A stretch of DNA of 64,000 nt from Pseudomonas sp. GGS8 (lineage in GTDB: Bacteria > Pseudomonadota > Gammaproteobacteria > Pseudomonadales > Pseudomonadaceae): contig NZ_JALJWF010000001.1 in the NCBI RefSeq assembly GCF_024168645.1, positions 5,583,501-5,647,500 of the forward strand, read 5' to 3'. Shown piece by piece: positions 1 to 8,535 of this stretch. The stretch's first letter is position 1. Each line of letters begins with the position of its first letter. The notes under the pieces were generated by a model. That model did not search any database, was not told the DNA's origin, and worked only from the letters and a program-made list of their open reading frames with translations. Both the position numbers and the translations under genes were made by a program.

Positions 1-2186
1 GCCTTGAGCTGCTGTATAAAGAGGCCGGCGCCGAACCCGAAGCCGTGGCCGAGCAGATTCAGATCCTCGGCAGCCTGCTACAGGACAACCGCAAGCAACT
101 GCGGGCCGTTGAAGAGCTGACGCGGCTGTGGGCCAGCCAGCAGGAACTGGACAAGCGCGGCGCCGAACTTCAGCAACGCCAGCTCGCGGCGCAGCAAGAG
201 CGTGATCGTCTGACCCAGGACGGCGTGAAGACCAAGGCCGAACTGACCGTCGCCGAACAGACCCTGACCGTCACCCGCGAACTGCTGGAACGTCAGCGCC
301 TGGCGCGCAGTGCCAGCGTCGAAGAACTGCGTGCACAACTGCTGGACGATCAGCCCTGCCCGGTTTGTGGCAGCCCGGACCATCCTTATCATCAGCCCGA
401 AGCCTTGTTGCAAAGCCTCGGCCGTCACGATGAAAGCGAACAGGCCAACGCCCAGAAAGCCGTGGACCTGCTCAAGGAAAAACTCACCGATCTGCGCGCC
501 GAAGTCGGCGGCCTGATTGCTCAGCAAAAAGAACTGCTGCAACAACAAGAACAGCTCGCGACTCAGCAACAAAGCCTGGCACCGAGCCTGGAAGCACACC
601 CACTGTCTGCTCAACTGTTGGCCCAGGACGTAAACAAACGCGATGCCTGGCTGACCCAACAAAGCAGCCAGTTGAACCAGAGCATTACGCAGGACGAACA
701 ACGGCAAACCGCCCTGCTCACCCTGCAACAGGATGCCGCGCGCCTGGCGCAACTATTGCGCAGCGCCGAAGTGGCGAACCAACAGGCGACACAACACCTG
801 CTCAACCAGCAACGGGAGTTGAGCAGCGATCGCCAACGCCTGGACGAGGAACTGACTGCATTCAGCAGCCTGTTGCCAGCCGAGACACTGGAGGCCCTGC
901 GCAACGAGCCTGCCGCGACCTTCATGCAGCTCGACCGGCAGATTGCCCAACGTCTGCAACAACTCGAGCAGCAGCGCGATGAACTCGGCGAACAGCAACA
1001 ACGCCAGCAGACGCTGGACAAAGAACAGGACCGCCAGCTGACCCGCACCCAGCAACTGGACGCCGCGCAGCAGCAGTTCACCGCGCTGGCCGGGCAACAA
1101 CAGGCTTGCCAGGAAAAACTGACGCAACTACTGGGTGAGCACGCCAGCGCCGAACAATGGCAGCAGCAATTGGATCAGGCCGTCGAACAGGCACGCAATG
1201 CTGAAGCAACAGCCAATCAGGAACTGCAAAGCGTGCGCACGGGGCTGGTGCAACTGGCCGCCGAACTCAAGGCGCAGCAGGAGCGTGCGCAAGCCCTGGA
1301 AAGCGAAGACCGCGAGCTGAGCGCCAAGATCGCCGACTGGCGCGCGCAGCATCCCGAGCTGGACGACGGTGGACTGGAAGCGCTGCTCGGCGTCAACGAC
1401 CAACAGCTCAGCGAGCTGCGTCAACGATTGCAGCAAAGCGAACAAGACATCGCGCAAGCCAAGGTGCTGTTGCAAGAGCGGGATCAGCGCTTGCTCGATC
1501 ATCAGGCGCAGCACAACGGCAACCTGGACACCGAACAACTGGCCACAGCACTGGCCGAACTGCAAAACCTGTTCGCCACCAGCGAGCATCGCTGCGCCGA
1601 ATTGCGCGCCGAGCAAACCGAAGATCAGCGCCGACAGAACGCCAATCAGGCGCTGGCGCAGCAGATCGCCGACGCCTACGCCGAGTACCAGCGCTGGGCG
1701 CGCTTGAATGCGCTGATCGGTTCGGCCACCGGCGACACCTTCCGCAAAATCGCCCAGGCCTACAACCTCGACCTGCTGGTGCATCACGCCAACGTGCAGT
1801 TGCGGCAACTGGTGCGGCGCTATCGCCTGAAACGGGGCGGCAGCATGCTCGGGTTATTGGTGATGGACACCGAAATGGGCGACGAACTGCGCTCGGTGCA
1901 TTCGCTGTCCGGCGGCGAGACGTTCCTGGTATCGCTGGCCCTGGCGCTGGGGTTGGCATCGATGGCGTCGAGCACGCTGAAAATCGAATCGTTGTTCATC
2001 GACGAAGGCTTCGGCAGCCTCGACCCCGAATCTCTGCAGTTGGCCATGGACGCCCTCGACGGCCTGCAAGCGCAGGGACGCAAGGTCGCGGTGATTTCCC
2101 ACGTGCAGGAAATGCATGAACGGATTCCGGTGCAGATCCAAGTCCACCGCCAGGGCAACGGCCTGAGTACCCTGGAGGTGAAATGA
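1..2186 (+). CDS. sbcC: Exonuclease SbcCD subunit C, C-terminal part
   Basis: The reading frame is open from base 3, so the true start lies before the window. SbcC is the SMC-like ATPase that works with the SbcD nuclease to cut DNA hairpins and blocked ends. The zinc-hook motif CPVCG is at about 357-371 and is flanked on both sides by very long Gln/Glu/Leu-rich coiled coil. The ABC signature LSGGE is at about 1905-1919, and the Walker B/D-loop (FIDEGFGSLD) is near 1995-2025. The N-terminal Walker A is not in the window. The stop overlaps the next start by 4 bases (ATGA), so the two genes are probably co-transcribed. Confidence 0.95.
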   Translation, partial: LELLYKEAGAEPEAVAEQIQILGSLLQDNRKQLRAVEELTRLWASQQELDKRGAELQQRQLAAQQERDRLTQDGVKTKAELTVAEQTLTVTRELLERQRLARSASVEELRAQLLDDQPCPVCGSPDHPYHQPEALLQSLGRHDESEQANAQKAVDLLKEKLTDLRAEVGGLIAQQKELLQQQEQLATQQQSLAPSLEAHPLSAQLLAQDVNKRDAWLTQQSSQLNQSITQDEQRQTALLTLQQDAARLAQLLRSAEVANQQATQHLLNQQRELSSDRQRLDEELTAFSSLLPAETLEALRNEPAATFMQLDRQIAQRLQQLEQQRDELGEQQQRQQTLDKEQDRQLTRTQQLDAAQQQFTALAGQQQACQEKLTQLLGEHASAEQWQQQLDQAVEQARNAEATANQELQSVRTGLVQLAAELKAQQERAQALESEDRELSAKIADWRAQHPELDDGGLEALLGVNDQQLSELRQRLQQSEQDIAQAKVLLQERDQRLLDHQAQHNGNLDTEQLATALAELQNLFATSEHRCAELRAEQTEDQRRQNANQALAQQIADAYAEYQRWARLNALIGSATGDTFRKIAQAYNLDLLVHHANVQLRQLVRRYRLKRGGSMLGLLVMDTEMGDELRSVHSLSGGETFLVSLALALGLASMASSTLKIESLFIDEGFGSLDPESLQLAMDALDGLQAQGRKVAVISHVQEMHERIPVQIQVHRQGNGLSTLEVK

Positions 2187-2785
2187 TCACGCTGTATTCG
2201 TTCCGCCGCTGCCCCTACGCCATGCGCGCTCGCATGGCCCTGCGGTATTCGGGGGTTGAGGTGAATATCGTCGAAGTCAGCCTCAAGGCCAAACCGGCCG
2301 AAATGCTCGCACTGTCGAGCAAAGGCACGGTACCGGTGCTGAGCGTGGACGGCCGGGTGATCGACGAAAGCCTGGAAATCATGCGTTGGGCGCTGGCGCA
2401 GAACGATCCGCAGGACTGGCTAGTCAAGGATGACCCTGTCGGGCAGCAATCCATCGCCGGGCTGATCGAAGAGAACGATCAAGTGTTCAAGGTGCACCTC
2501 AATCGCTACAAATACGCCGAACGATATCCCGAGCAATCGATGACGTTTTATCGCGCCGAGGGCGAAGTGTTTTTACGCAAGCTGGATGAGTTGCTGGAGG
2601 GCCGCGACTACTTGCTGGACGAACACCCGAGCCTGGCGGATGTCGCCTTAATGCCGTTCGTACGACAGTTCGCCCACGTGGATCGCGAGTGGTTCGGGCA
2701 GACGCCGTATGTGCGATTGCAGGGCTGGTTGCAGCGTTTCATCGAGTCAGAACTGTTTACTGACGTGATGGCAAAGCAAAAATAA
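2183..2785 (+). CDS. Glutathione S-transferase family protein
   Basis: A 200-residue protein with an N-terminal thioredoxin-like domain that opens with the motif CPYAMRAR (Cys10), a GTVPVL cis-Pro segment at about 50 and a helical C-terminal half. This is the GST/glutaredoxin-2-like two-domain layout, and the usual role is glutathione-dependent conjugation or reduction in the cytoplasm. The substrate cannot be told from sequence. The gene starts inside the sbcC stop codon (ATGA overlap), which suggests translational coupling. A palindromic repeat follows directly and may end the transcript. Confidence 0.85.
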   Translation: MITLYSFRRCPYAMRARMALRYSGVEVNIVEVSLKAKPAEMLALSSKGTVPVLSVDGRVIDESLEIMRWALAQNDPQDWLVKDDPVGQQSIAGLIEENDQVFKVHLNRYKYAERYPEQSMTFYRAEGEVFLRKLDELLEGRDYLLDEHPSLADVALMPFVRQFAHVDREWFGQTPYVRLQGWLQRFIESELFTDVMAKQK

Positions 2786-2797
2786 CAGCATTCCTTT

Positions 2798-2943
2798 GTG
2801 GCGAGGGGGCTTGCCCCCGTTGGGGTGCGAAGCAGCCCTGAATCAGGTTATCGCGATTTGTCAGATGAACCTCAGTCGCCGGTTTTACGACTGCTGCGCA
2901 GCCGAACGGGGCGATGCGGCGTTCCGACAAGCCCCCTCGCCAC
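2798..2943. repeat. Paired palindromic repeat, GTGGCGAGGGGGCTTG family, copy 1
   Basis: The outer arms are GTGGCGAGGGGGCTTG on the left and its complement CAAGCCCCCTCGCCAC on the right, enclosing a less conserved centre with a second pair around GAAGCAG and CTGCGCAGC. The same sequence recurs at 5728, 35712 and 40564. It looks like a REP doublet of the kind abundant in fluorescent pseudomonads. It fills most of the gap after the GST gene and could act as a transcript end. Confidence 0.8.
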
Positions 2944-2965
2944 ATTGGCTTCATCGACCGCGGAT

Positions 2966-3223
2966 TCAGGCCAACACGTCACACATCCCCAACGCCGAGC
3001 AATCCACCTGGAACGGCCCGAAAAACCCGCCATTGGATTTGCTCGGCGGATTACCCACCAGCAACTCCAGGGCTTTGGCGGTCTGGATGTTGTGGGCGAT
3101 GTTGTGGTTGCATTCGATGGCCCGGGCCACCGAGCCCGCCGAGCCTTGCCCGATCCCCAACAACGAAGCGCCGTTGGTCATGAACGCCAGAAAGGCGATG
3201 ACCCAGAGTCTGCGTCCTTTCAT
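2966..3223 (-). CDS. Small exported protein of unknown function
   Basis: 85 residues starting MKGRRLWVIAFLAFMTNG, a basic N-terminus followed by a hydrophobic segment that looks like a signal peptide or anchor. Two cysteines lie near the C-terminus (VDCSALGMC). It begins 4 bases inside the end of the gene at 3220-3432, so the pair reads as a two-gene operon. I do not recognise a family. Confidence 0.55.
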   Translation of the reverse strand: MKGRRLWVIAFLAFMTNGASLLGIGQGSAGSVARAIECNHNIAHNIQTAKALELLVGNPPSKSNGGFFGPFQVDCSALGMCDVLA

Positions 3224-3432
3224 ACCCCTGTCACCCCCGCCAAGTCGGCGTCATCAACCACCGCGTGTTGAGCGCGGTGTTCGAACTGGATGCCGGGATA
3301 AGCGACCTGAATCGGTGCCTGAAGGCTGTGTTGCGACTGAGCCGAAAGGCTGACGACCAACACCATGGCTACGTAAAGACCAATGGCCAGGTAGGCGCCG
3401 TGTTTGGCAGAAGTGAGGATGGTGCTGGCCAT
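3220..3432 (-). CDS. Small single-span membrane protein, unknown function
   Basis: 70 residues (MASTILTSAKHGAY...) with one hydrophobic stretch, YLAIGLYVAMVLVVSL, at about 14-30 followed by a hydrophilic tail. The start at 3432 is chosen because GGAG lies 6 bases upstream; the in-frame ATG 18 bases earlier has no comparable site. The stop overlaps the start of the downstream small exported protein, so the two are probably translated together. Function unknown. Confidence 0.6.
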   Translation of the reverse strand: MASTILTSAKHGAYLAIGLYVAMVLVVSLSAQSQHSLQAPIQVAYPGIQFEHRAQHAVVDDADLAGVTGV

Positions 3433-3485
3433 GGTGTTCTCCGTGGGCATGTTTCAATGCCCACAGAATCGATCAAAAAAGCCGT

Positions 3486-3505
3486 GATAACCACTCAGGG
3501 TTATC
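3486..3505 (-). terminator. Possible terminator hairpin after the 41-residue peptide gene
   Basis: A perfect 7-bp inverted repeat, GATAACC/GGTTATC, with a 6-base loop. On the minus strand it is followed after 5 bases by a run of six T. It lies just downstream of the minus-strand peptide gene at 3548-3673. The offset T-run makes it a weak call; it could instead be an operator. Confidence 0.35.
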
Positions 3506-3547
3506 CATAGTAACCATCAGCTTCGTTGATCATTAAGCCAGTCTATT

Positions 3548-3673
3548 TCAGTCTTCAATAAAACTCATCAAGCGCTCACGGGCCGCATCCGGCTCGTTGG
3601 GAACGGGCTGGGCAGCCGACAGAATCGGGGTGGAATAGAGAAACAGGAGAACAACTGCCAGACGCATCGCCAT
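3548..3673 (-). CDS. 41-residue putative secreted peptide
   Basis: A short frame starting MAMRLAVVLLFLYSTPILSA, a good signal peptide with a likely cleavage site after ILSA-A, which leaves an acidic, helical mature peptide of about 20 residues ending FIED. AAGGA lies 9 bases before the ATG. It sits among other small exported genes on the same strand (2966-4058). Support is the signal peptide plus the ribosome site only. Function unknown. Confidence 0.5.
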   Translation of the reverse strand: MAMRLAVVLLFLYSTPILSAAQPVPNEPDAARERLMSFIED

Positions 3674-3785
3674 GCTGTCGATCCTTTAAGGGAAGGAGTC
3701 AAAAAATCAGCGTCAAATTTAAACACATGGCCATGTGATATCAAGCAATACATTGATAGCAATATGATGCTGTCGTAAATGCGTT

Positions 3786-3857
3786 ATGCAGGAGCGACAT
3801 CACTTCGGGCTTTTCGACGCCTTACAGGTCGATCGGCAAGTGACTTCGCTCCTGCAT
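3786..3857. repeat. Long imperfect inverted repeat (stem-loop)
   Basis: ATGCAGGAGCGA at 3786-3797 is exactly complementary to 3846-3857, and the pairing continues for a further six bases (TCACTT) after a 2-base mismatch, giving a roughly 20-bp stem. It lies between two small exported-protein genes. It is unlike the other repeat families here, apart from the shared GGAGCGA core of the arms. It may be a diverged REP or a transcript-ending hairpin. Confidence 0.6.
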
Positions 3858-3878
3858 AAAGGATGCAGGGCTGACATT

Positions 3879-4058
3879 TCAGTGTTGGTTTTTGTGATCC
3901 AGCGCGGCGTAGAAGTTGGCGCTCTGTTGCAGGTATTTCTGGGTGTAGCTTTGGGTGTGGGATTTTTTGTCGCTGATTTCAACGCTGGCGCTGGCAGGCA
4001 GAGCAACAGTGGCGGAAATAGCGGAAGCGGCGATGATGGAGAAGAGATTGAAGTTCAT
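3879..4058 (-). CDS. Small periplasmic/exported protein
   Basis: 59 residues starting MNFNLFSIIAASAISATVA with a typical Sec signal peptide and an Ala-Ser-Ala cleavage region, then a short polar mature part rich in Gln, Tyr and Lys (SYTQKYLQQSANFYAALDHK). The start at 4058 is supported by GAGGAA about 8 bases upstream; an in-frame extension upstream lacks one. I recognise no family. Confidence 0.65.
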   Translation of the reverse strand: MNFNLFSIIAASAISATVALPASASVEISDKKSHTQSYTQKYLQQSANFYAALDHKNQH

Positions 4059-4185
4059 GGCGGTATTCCTCGATTCAGTTGGCTTGCTTGCCCGGTTGGG
4101 CCGTGAAGCAAACTTAACTCCCGAGGGTCGACGCCTTGAAATGCTTTGTAGCATTAGCCGATATCAGTCTCATTAATAGAAGGTT

Positions 4186-4210
4186 GCAGGCCCCATCAAC
4201 CGGGGCCTGC
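4186..4210 (-). terminator. Terminator of the lactonase gene
   Basis: A perfect 9-bp GC-rich stem GCAGGCCCC/GGGGCCTGC with a 7-base loop. It begins 4 bases after the minus-strand lactonase stop codon and is followed by a pyrimidine-rich AACCTTCT stretch. Position and stem strength fit an intrinsic terminator, although the T-run is poor. Confidence 0.6.
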
Positions 4211-4213
4211 GGT

Positions 4214-5389
4214 CTATTGACGCAGCAGGAACTTGAGATCGCTCGGCGCATCCATCGGCAGTTTTTGCACGGTTTTGCCCAACAGACCGGTCTTGGCATC
4301 ACGCTCGATGACGACAATCTGGTTGCTCTTCTGGTTGGCAATCAGCACGAACTTGCCACTCGGGTCGAGGCTGAACTCACGCGGGTGATCGCCGTCCACC
4401 GAGCGGCGCTGAAGCTCTTTGAGGTGGCCGGTGGCCGGGTCGATGGCGAACACCAGCAACTGATTGGCGGTGCCACGGTTGCTGACGTAAAGGAACTTGC
4501 CATCGGCCGAGGCGTGAAGCGCAGCCGCGGCCTTGCCCGATGTGGACAGCCCCGCCGCCAGATCGACCAACTGCGTTTGCTCGAGTTTGCCGTCCTGGTA
4601 GTCGAACACCGCCACCTGCGCGCTCATTTCCAGGGTCAGCCAGGCGTGCTTGCCATCGGCGCTGAACAGCAAATGTCGTGGCCCAGTGCCAGGTGGCAAC
4701 TGGACAGAGGCTGGTTTGGCGGCGGTCAACGGCCGTTCCGGATTGGCCTTGGGATCGAAGCGATAGACAAAGATCTTGTCCGCGCCCAGGTCATTGGAAA
4801 ACACATAATGGCCGTCCGGCGAAGAAACCACCGAATGCACATGCGCCGACATCTGCCGCTCGGGGTTGACCCGGCTGGCCGGATGACTGCTCATCTGCAC
4901 CACCGGTTTAAGCGTGCCATCGCTGCCCACCGGTAACACCGCCAGAGTGCCGCCCGGGTCTTCAGCCACCGAGTAGTTGCTGACAAAGAGATGGCTGGCA
5001 TCGCCGCTGATGCTCGAATGGGTCGGCTCGTTGCCCAGGGTTTGCACCTGGTTGATCAGGCTCAGCTCATGGGTTTTCGGATCGATTGCATAGCTGCTGA
5101 CGCGCCCCACCGGATCGGCCTGCCCCGGGCCGTTTTCGTTGACCGCGAACAAGCGACGTTGATCCTTGGACACGGTCAGCCAGGACGGGTTGGCGCTCTT
5201 CACCACTTGCAGCGGCTTGGCATCGATCTGCCCGGTGCGGCTGTCGAAGTTCAGGCGATAAATCCCCTGGCTCTGGCCGGCGGTGTACGACCCCACCAGC
5301 AATTCGTAGTTGTCGACCGGCGCCGCCTGCACGCCCATCGCGCCGACGCTGCCGGCGATCAACAGTGGCCAGAAGTTACGCATCCTCAT
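4214..5389 (-). CDS. Lactonase family protein (7-bladed beta-propeller), exported
   Basis: 391 residues. A Sec signal peptide (NFWPLLIAGSVGAMGVQA) is followed by the YVGSYT-like opening LLVGSYTAGQSQGIYR and repeated propeller strands (FVSNY, YVSNRG, GPRHLLF, FVLIANQ) typical of the 6-phosphogluconolactonase/3-carboxymuconate cyclase-like family. Here the protein is periplasmic, so a sugar lactone rather than a phosphorylated substrate is likely. The start at 5389 has GAGG about 8 bases upstream; ATGs at 5398 and 5383 are alternatives. It follows a DUF5629-like gene with a slight gap and may serve the pentonate cluster nearby (inference). Confidence 0.8.
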   Translation of the reverse strand: MRMRNFWPLLIAGSVGAMGVQAAPVDNYELLVGSYTAGQSQGIYRLNFDSRTGQIDAKPLQVVKSANPSWLTVSKDQRRLFAVNENGPGQADPVGRVSSYAIDPKTHELSLINQVQTLGNEPTHSSISGDASHLFVSNYSVAEDPGGTLAVLPVGSDGTLKPVVQMSSHPASRVNPERQMSAHVHSVVSSPDGHYVFSNDLGADKIFVYRFDPKANPERPLTAAKPASVQLPPGTGPRHLLFSADGKHAWLTLEMSAQVAVFDYQDGKLEQTQLVDLAAGLSTSGKAAAALHASADGKFLYVSNRGTANQLLVFAIDPATGHLKELQRRSVDGDHPREFSLDPSGKFVLIANQKSNQIVVIERDAKTGLLGKTVQKLPMDAPSDLKFLLRQ

Positions 5390-5672
5390 TCGTTTCATCC
5401 TCGTCGTCCTGACCACCGAACGCTTCCATGGGCACCAGCCGGTGTTCGCCGGCATCACCGGTGATGATCCAGCTCTTCAGAGAGGGATCGAACGTCGCCG
5501 CCTCGATCTGCGCCATGCTGAACTCCCAGCGCTTGAGCGCCCGACCGTCCATGCATTCGATGTGCAGGTTGTCGTCTTCATCGAGAGAGAAGTCGAAAGC
5601 GTGCAGTCCGTCGATCTCCAGCATGTCGCAGTGTTCGAGGGCGTTGAGCAAGGTGTCGTTTGCGGCAGTCAT
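5376..5672 (-). CDS. DUF5629-like small acidic protein
   Basis: 98 residues (MTAANDTLLNALEHCDMLE...) with an acidic tail, EAFGGQDDEDETNEDA. I recall this as a conserved Pseudomonas family of unknown function (DUF5629). There is no signal peptide. Its 3' end lies against the start region of the exported lactonase on the same strand, so they are likely one transcript. No catalytic motif is visible. Confidence 0.6.
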   Translation of the reverse strand: MTAANDTLLNALEHCDMLEIDGLHAFDFSLDEDDNLHIECMDGRALKRWEFSMAQIEAATFDPSLKSWIITGDAGEHRLVPMEAFGGQDDEDETNEDA

Positions 5673-5727
5673 GGCAGTCAATCTTTGAATGGGAAAGGGC
5701 AATGATAGCTCAATGTGGGAACGGACT

Positions 5728-5854
5728 GTGGCGAGGGGGCTTGCCCCCGTTGGGCTGCAAAGCAGCCCCAAAAAATCTCTGATGTACCAAAGATTTTGTG
5801 AGTGCTACGCACTCAAACGGGGCGGTGCGGCGTTCCGACAAGCCCCCTCGCCAC
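5728..5854. repeat. Paired palindromic repeat, GTGGCGAGGGGGCTTG family, copy 2
   Basis: Same outer arms as the copy at 2798 (GTGGCGAGGGGGCTTG and its complement), with the GCGGTGCGGCGTTCCGAC inner segment on the right side. It separates the small DUF gene from the end of the pentonate cluster and is the only thing seen in that gap. Confidence 0.8.
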
Positions 5855-5875
5855 AGTAGGGGTTGTGCTTGACGG

Positions 5876-7456
5876 CTAGAGAGCGTCGCGCGATGGCTTG
5901 CCATCGACCAGACGCTGGATGCGCAACGGATTGCCATTCTTCAACGCTTCCGGCAGCAGGCTGTCGGGGTAGTTCTGGAAACACACCGGACGCAGGAATC
6001 GGTCGATGGCCAGAGTGCCCACTGAAGTGCCGCGCGCATCGGAAGTCGCCGGATACGGTCCGCCATGAACCATCGAATCGCAGACTTCCACACCCGTCGG
6101 ATAACCGTTGAGCAAGATCCGCCCGACCTTCTGCTCCAACAAGGGCGTCAGCTCGCCGAAGCGTTCGAAGTCCGCCGGCTCACCGATAATCGTTGCCGTC
6201 AGTTGCCCGTGCAAGCCGTTCAGCGCAGCACTGAGTTGCGCCTGATCCGTCACTTCAACAAACACCGTGGTCGGGCCGAACACTTCCTCTTGCAGCACTT
6301 CATCGCCATCGAGCAACAGACTCACATCCGCCTTGAACAATTGCGGCTGCGCCTGATTGCCTTGTTGCGGATTACCTGCCAGATGCTCGATCTGCGGATG
6401 CGCGAGAAGCTTGTGCAGGCCTTTGCCATAGCTGCTCAAGGTGCCGGCATTGAGCATGGTTTGCGCCGGCTGATCGCCGATCAGCCCGGCCACCTGTTGC
6501 ACGAACGCACTGAACTGCGGCGAACGAATGCCGATCACCAACCCCGGATTGGTACAGAACTGTCCGCAACCCTGCACCACCGACGCCGTAAGGTCACGGG
6601 CGATGCTTTCAGCACGAGCTTGTAGCGCCTGCGGCAACACGATCACCGGGTTGATGCTCGACATCTCGGCAAACACCGGAATCGGCTGCGCTCGCGCCGC
6701 GGCCATGTCGCACAGCGCCCGGCCGCCTTTCAATGAACCGGTAAAACCGACCGCCTGAATCGCCGGGTGCTTGACCAGCGCCTCCCCCACTCCGCCGCCA
6801 TAGATCATGTTGAACACACCGGCCGGCATGGCGGTTTTCCCGGCGGCGCGGATCACTGCGTCGGCCACCCACTCAGCGGTTGCCATGTGGCCACTGTGAG
6901 CCTTGAACACCACCGGGCAGCCGGCGGCCAAGGCTGAAGCGGTGTCGCCACCCGCCGTGGAAAACGCCAACGGAAAGTTACTCGCGCCAAACACCGCCAC
7001 CGGCCCCAGACCGATGCGGTACTGACGCAGGTCCGGGCGCGGCAATGGCTTGCGCTCCGGTAGCGCCAGATCGATCCGCGCGCCATAGAAATCACCACGA
7101 CGCAGTACCTTGGCGAACAAACGCATCTGGCCGCTGGTGCGCCCGCGCTCGCCTTGAATCCGCGCCGCTGGCAACGCGGTTTCGCGGCAGACCACGGCCA
7201 CAAACTCATCACCCAGGGCATCGAGTTCATCGGCAATGGCATCGAGGAACTGCGCACGCCGTTCGGCGCTCAGGCTGCGATAGGCCGGGTAAGCAACAGC
7301 GGCAGCCTTTGCGGCGGCATCGACTTCTTCAGGGGTCGCCTGATAGAAATCGTGGGGCAAGGCCTCGCCGGTGCTGGCATCGACGCTCTGGAGTTTGACG
7401 GTGCCGGCAGCGCTGTGCTCACCGCCAATGTAGTTGTGACCAAGAATCCGGGTCAT
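5876..7456 (-). CDS. 2,5-dioxovalerate (2-oxoglutarate semialdehyde) dehydrogenase
   Basis: 526 residues, an NAD(P)+ aldehyde dehydrogenase. The Rossmann segment FGASNFPLAFSTAGGDTAS, the Glu region FAEMSSINPV and the nucleophile region QGCGQFCTNPG are all present and characteristic of the KGSADH branch. It oxidises 2-oxoglutarate semialdehyde to 2-oxoglutarate, the last step of non-phosphorylating pentose or hexarate breakdown. The start at 7456 (MTRILGHNY) is chosen over a longer frame that would run into the neighbouring FAH gene; TAAGGAGAC lies just upstream. It sits 10 bases after that gene, in one operon. Confidence 0.9.
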   Translation of the reverse strand: MTRILGHNYIGGEHSAAGTVKLQSVDASTGEALPHDFYQATPEEVDAAAKAAAVAYPAYRSLSAERRAQFLDAIADELDALGDEFVAVVCRETALPAARIQGERGRTSGQMRLFAKVLRRGDFYGARIDLALPERKPLPRPDLRQYRIGLGPVAVFGASNFPLAFSTAGGDTASALAAGCPVVFKAHSGHMATAEWVADAVIRAAGKTAMPAGVFNMIYGGGVGEALVKHPAIQAVGFTGSLKGGRALCDMAAARAQPIPVFAEMSSINPVIVLPQALQARAESIARDLTASVVQGCGQFCTNPGLVIGIRSPQFSAFVQQVAGLIGDQPAQTMLNAGTLSSYGKGLHKLLAHPQIEHLAGNPQQGNQAQPQLFKADVSLLLDGDEVLQEEVFGPTTVFVEVTDQAQLSAALNGLHGQLTATIIGEPADFERFGELTPLLEQKVGRILLNGYPTGVEVCDSMVHGGPYPATSDARGTSVGTLAIDRFLRPVCFQNYPDSLLPEALKNGNPLRIQRLVDGKPSRDAL

Positions 7457-7466
7457 GGGTGTCTCC

Positions 7467-8459
7467 TTAAAGTGTGCCAACGGTGCCGGGTTCGAACGCC
7501 GCTTCAACCGGTGCGATGCCGTTGACCAGAGGGGCGCCGAATTCGGCCTGGCTGATCTCGAACACATCGCCCGGCCGGGTGCGGATGCCATCGGCGAAGG
7601 ACAGGGTCGCGGTGCCGAAGAAGTGAATGTGCACGTCGCCGGGGCGCAGGAACTGGCTGTACTTGAAATGGTGGTATTCGAGGTTTTCCAGGCTGTGGCA
7701 CATGTTGGCTTCGCCACTGAGGAACTCGTTCTGCCACAGCACTTCGCCTTCGCGCAGGATGCGGCTGGTGCCCGCCAGGTGTTGCGGCAATTCACCGACC
7801 CGAAGCTCCGGGCCATAGCTGCAACTGCGCAGTTTCGAGTGGGCCAGATAAAGGTAATTCTTGCGCTCCATCACATGATCGGAGAACTCGTTGCCCACCG
7901 CGAAGCCGAGACGATACGGTTTGCCGTCATGGCCGATGACATAGAGACCGCTGAGCTCTGGTTCTTCCCCCGCATCCTCGGCAAAGGGCGGCAACGGGAA
8001 CGGTTGGCCCGGTCGCACGACAATGCTGCCGTCGCCCTTGTAGAACCACTCCGGTTGCACGCCGGCCTGGCCGGTTGCCGGTTTACCGCCCTCCACGCCC
8101 CACTTGAAGATGCGCATGGTGTCGGTCATCGCCGCTTCGTCGCCGGCCTGCTGATGCATCTTGTCCCGGGCCGAGGCACTGCCCAAATGGGTCAGGCCGG
8201 TGCCGCTGACCAGCATGTGCGCCGGGTCCGGGTGATCCAGCGGTGGCAGGATTTGCAGATTGGCCAGCAGCGCCGAATAGTCGTGGCTGATGCCCAGACC
8301 CAGGGCCTGAACCTGTTGCTCAAGATTGACCCCCGACTCGATTGCCGCCAATGCCAGATCCCGCACCGTGTGCGCAGCCTGTACTTCGCGCACCTGATCG
8401 CCTTCGACCACACCGACGCGGCGTTCGCCATTACTCAATTCGAATTGAACTAAACGCAT
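7467..8459 (-). CDS. FAH-family 2-keto-3-deoxy-pentonate dehydratase (AraD1/GguC-like)
   Basis: 330 residues of the fumarylacetoacetate hydrolase fold. The C-terminal half carries the family's metal-site region (VGNEFSDHVME, FLSGEANMCHSLENLEYHH) and a GDVFEIS end motif. Placed between a pentonate dehydratase and 2-oxoglutarate semialdehyde dehydrogenase, it most likely converts 2-keto-3-deoxy-L-arabinonate or -D-xylonate to 2-oxoglutarate semialdehyde, as proposed for XylX/AraD1-type proteins. The sugar stereochemistry cannot be read from sequence. AGGAG lies 6 bases before the start (CAGGAGAAAGAC). Confidence 0.75.
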   Translation of the reverse strand: MRLVQFELSNGERRVGVVEGDQVREVQAAHTVRDLALAAIESGVNLEQQVQALGLGISHDYSALLANLQILPPLDHPDPAHMLVSGTGLTHLGSASARDKMHQQAGDEAAMTDTMRIFKWGVEGGKPATGQAGVQPEWFYKGDGSIVVRPGQPFPLPPFAEDAGEEPELSGLYVIGHDGKPYRLGFAVGNEFSDHVMERKNYLYLAHSKLRSCSYGPELRVGELPQHLAGTSRILREGEVLWQNEFLSGEANMCHSLENLEYHHFKYSQFLRPGDVHIHFFGTATLSFADGIRTRPGDVFEISQAEFGAPLVNGIAPVEAAFEPGTVGTL

Positions 8460-8535
8460 GTCTTTCTCCTGTTAACGCAAAACTTCAAAACAACGCAGGA
8501 CCTTGTGGGAGCGGTGGTGTTGGCCAAATTTCGTG

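Noticed and set aside
2796..3353. A 185-codon open frame on the plus strand
   Set aside because: It runs through a REP doublet and opposite two small exported-protein genes; the protein is arginine- and proline-rich with no family.
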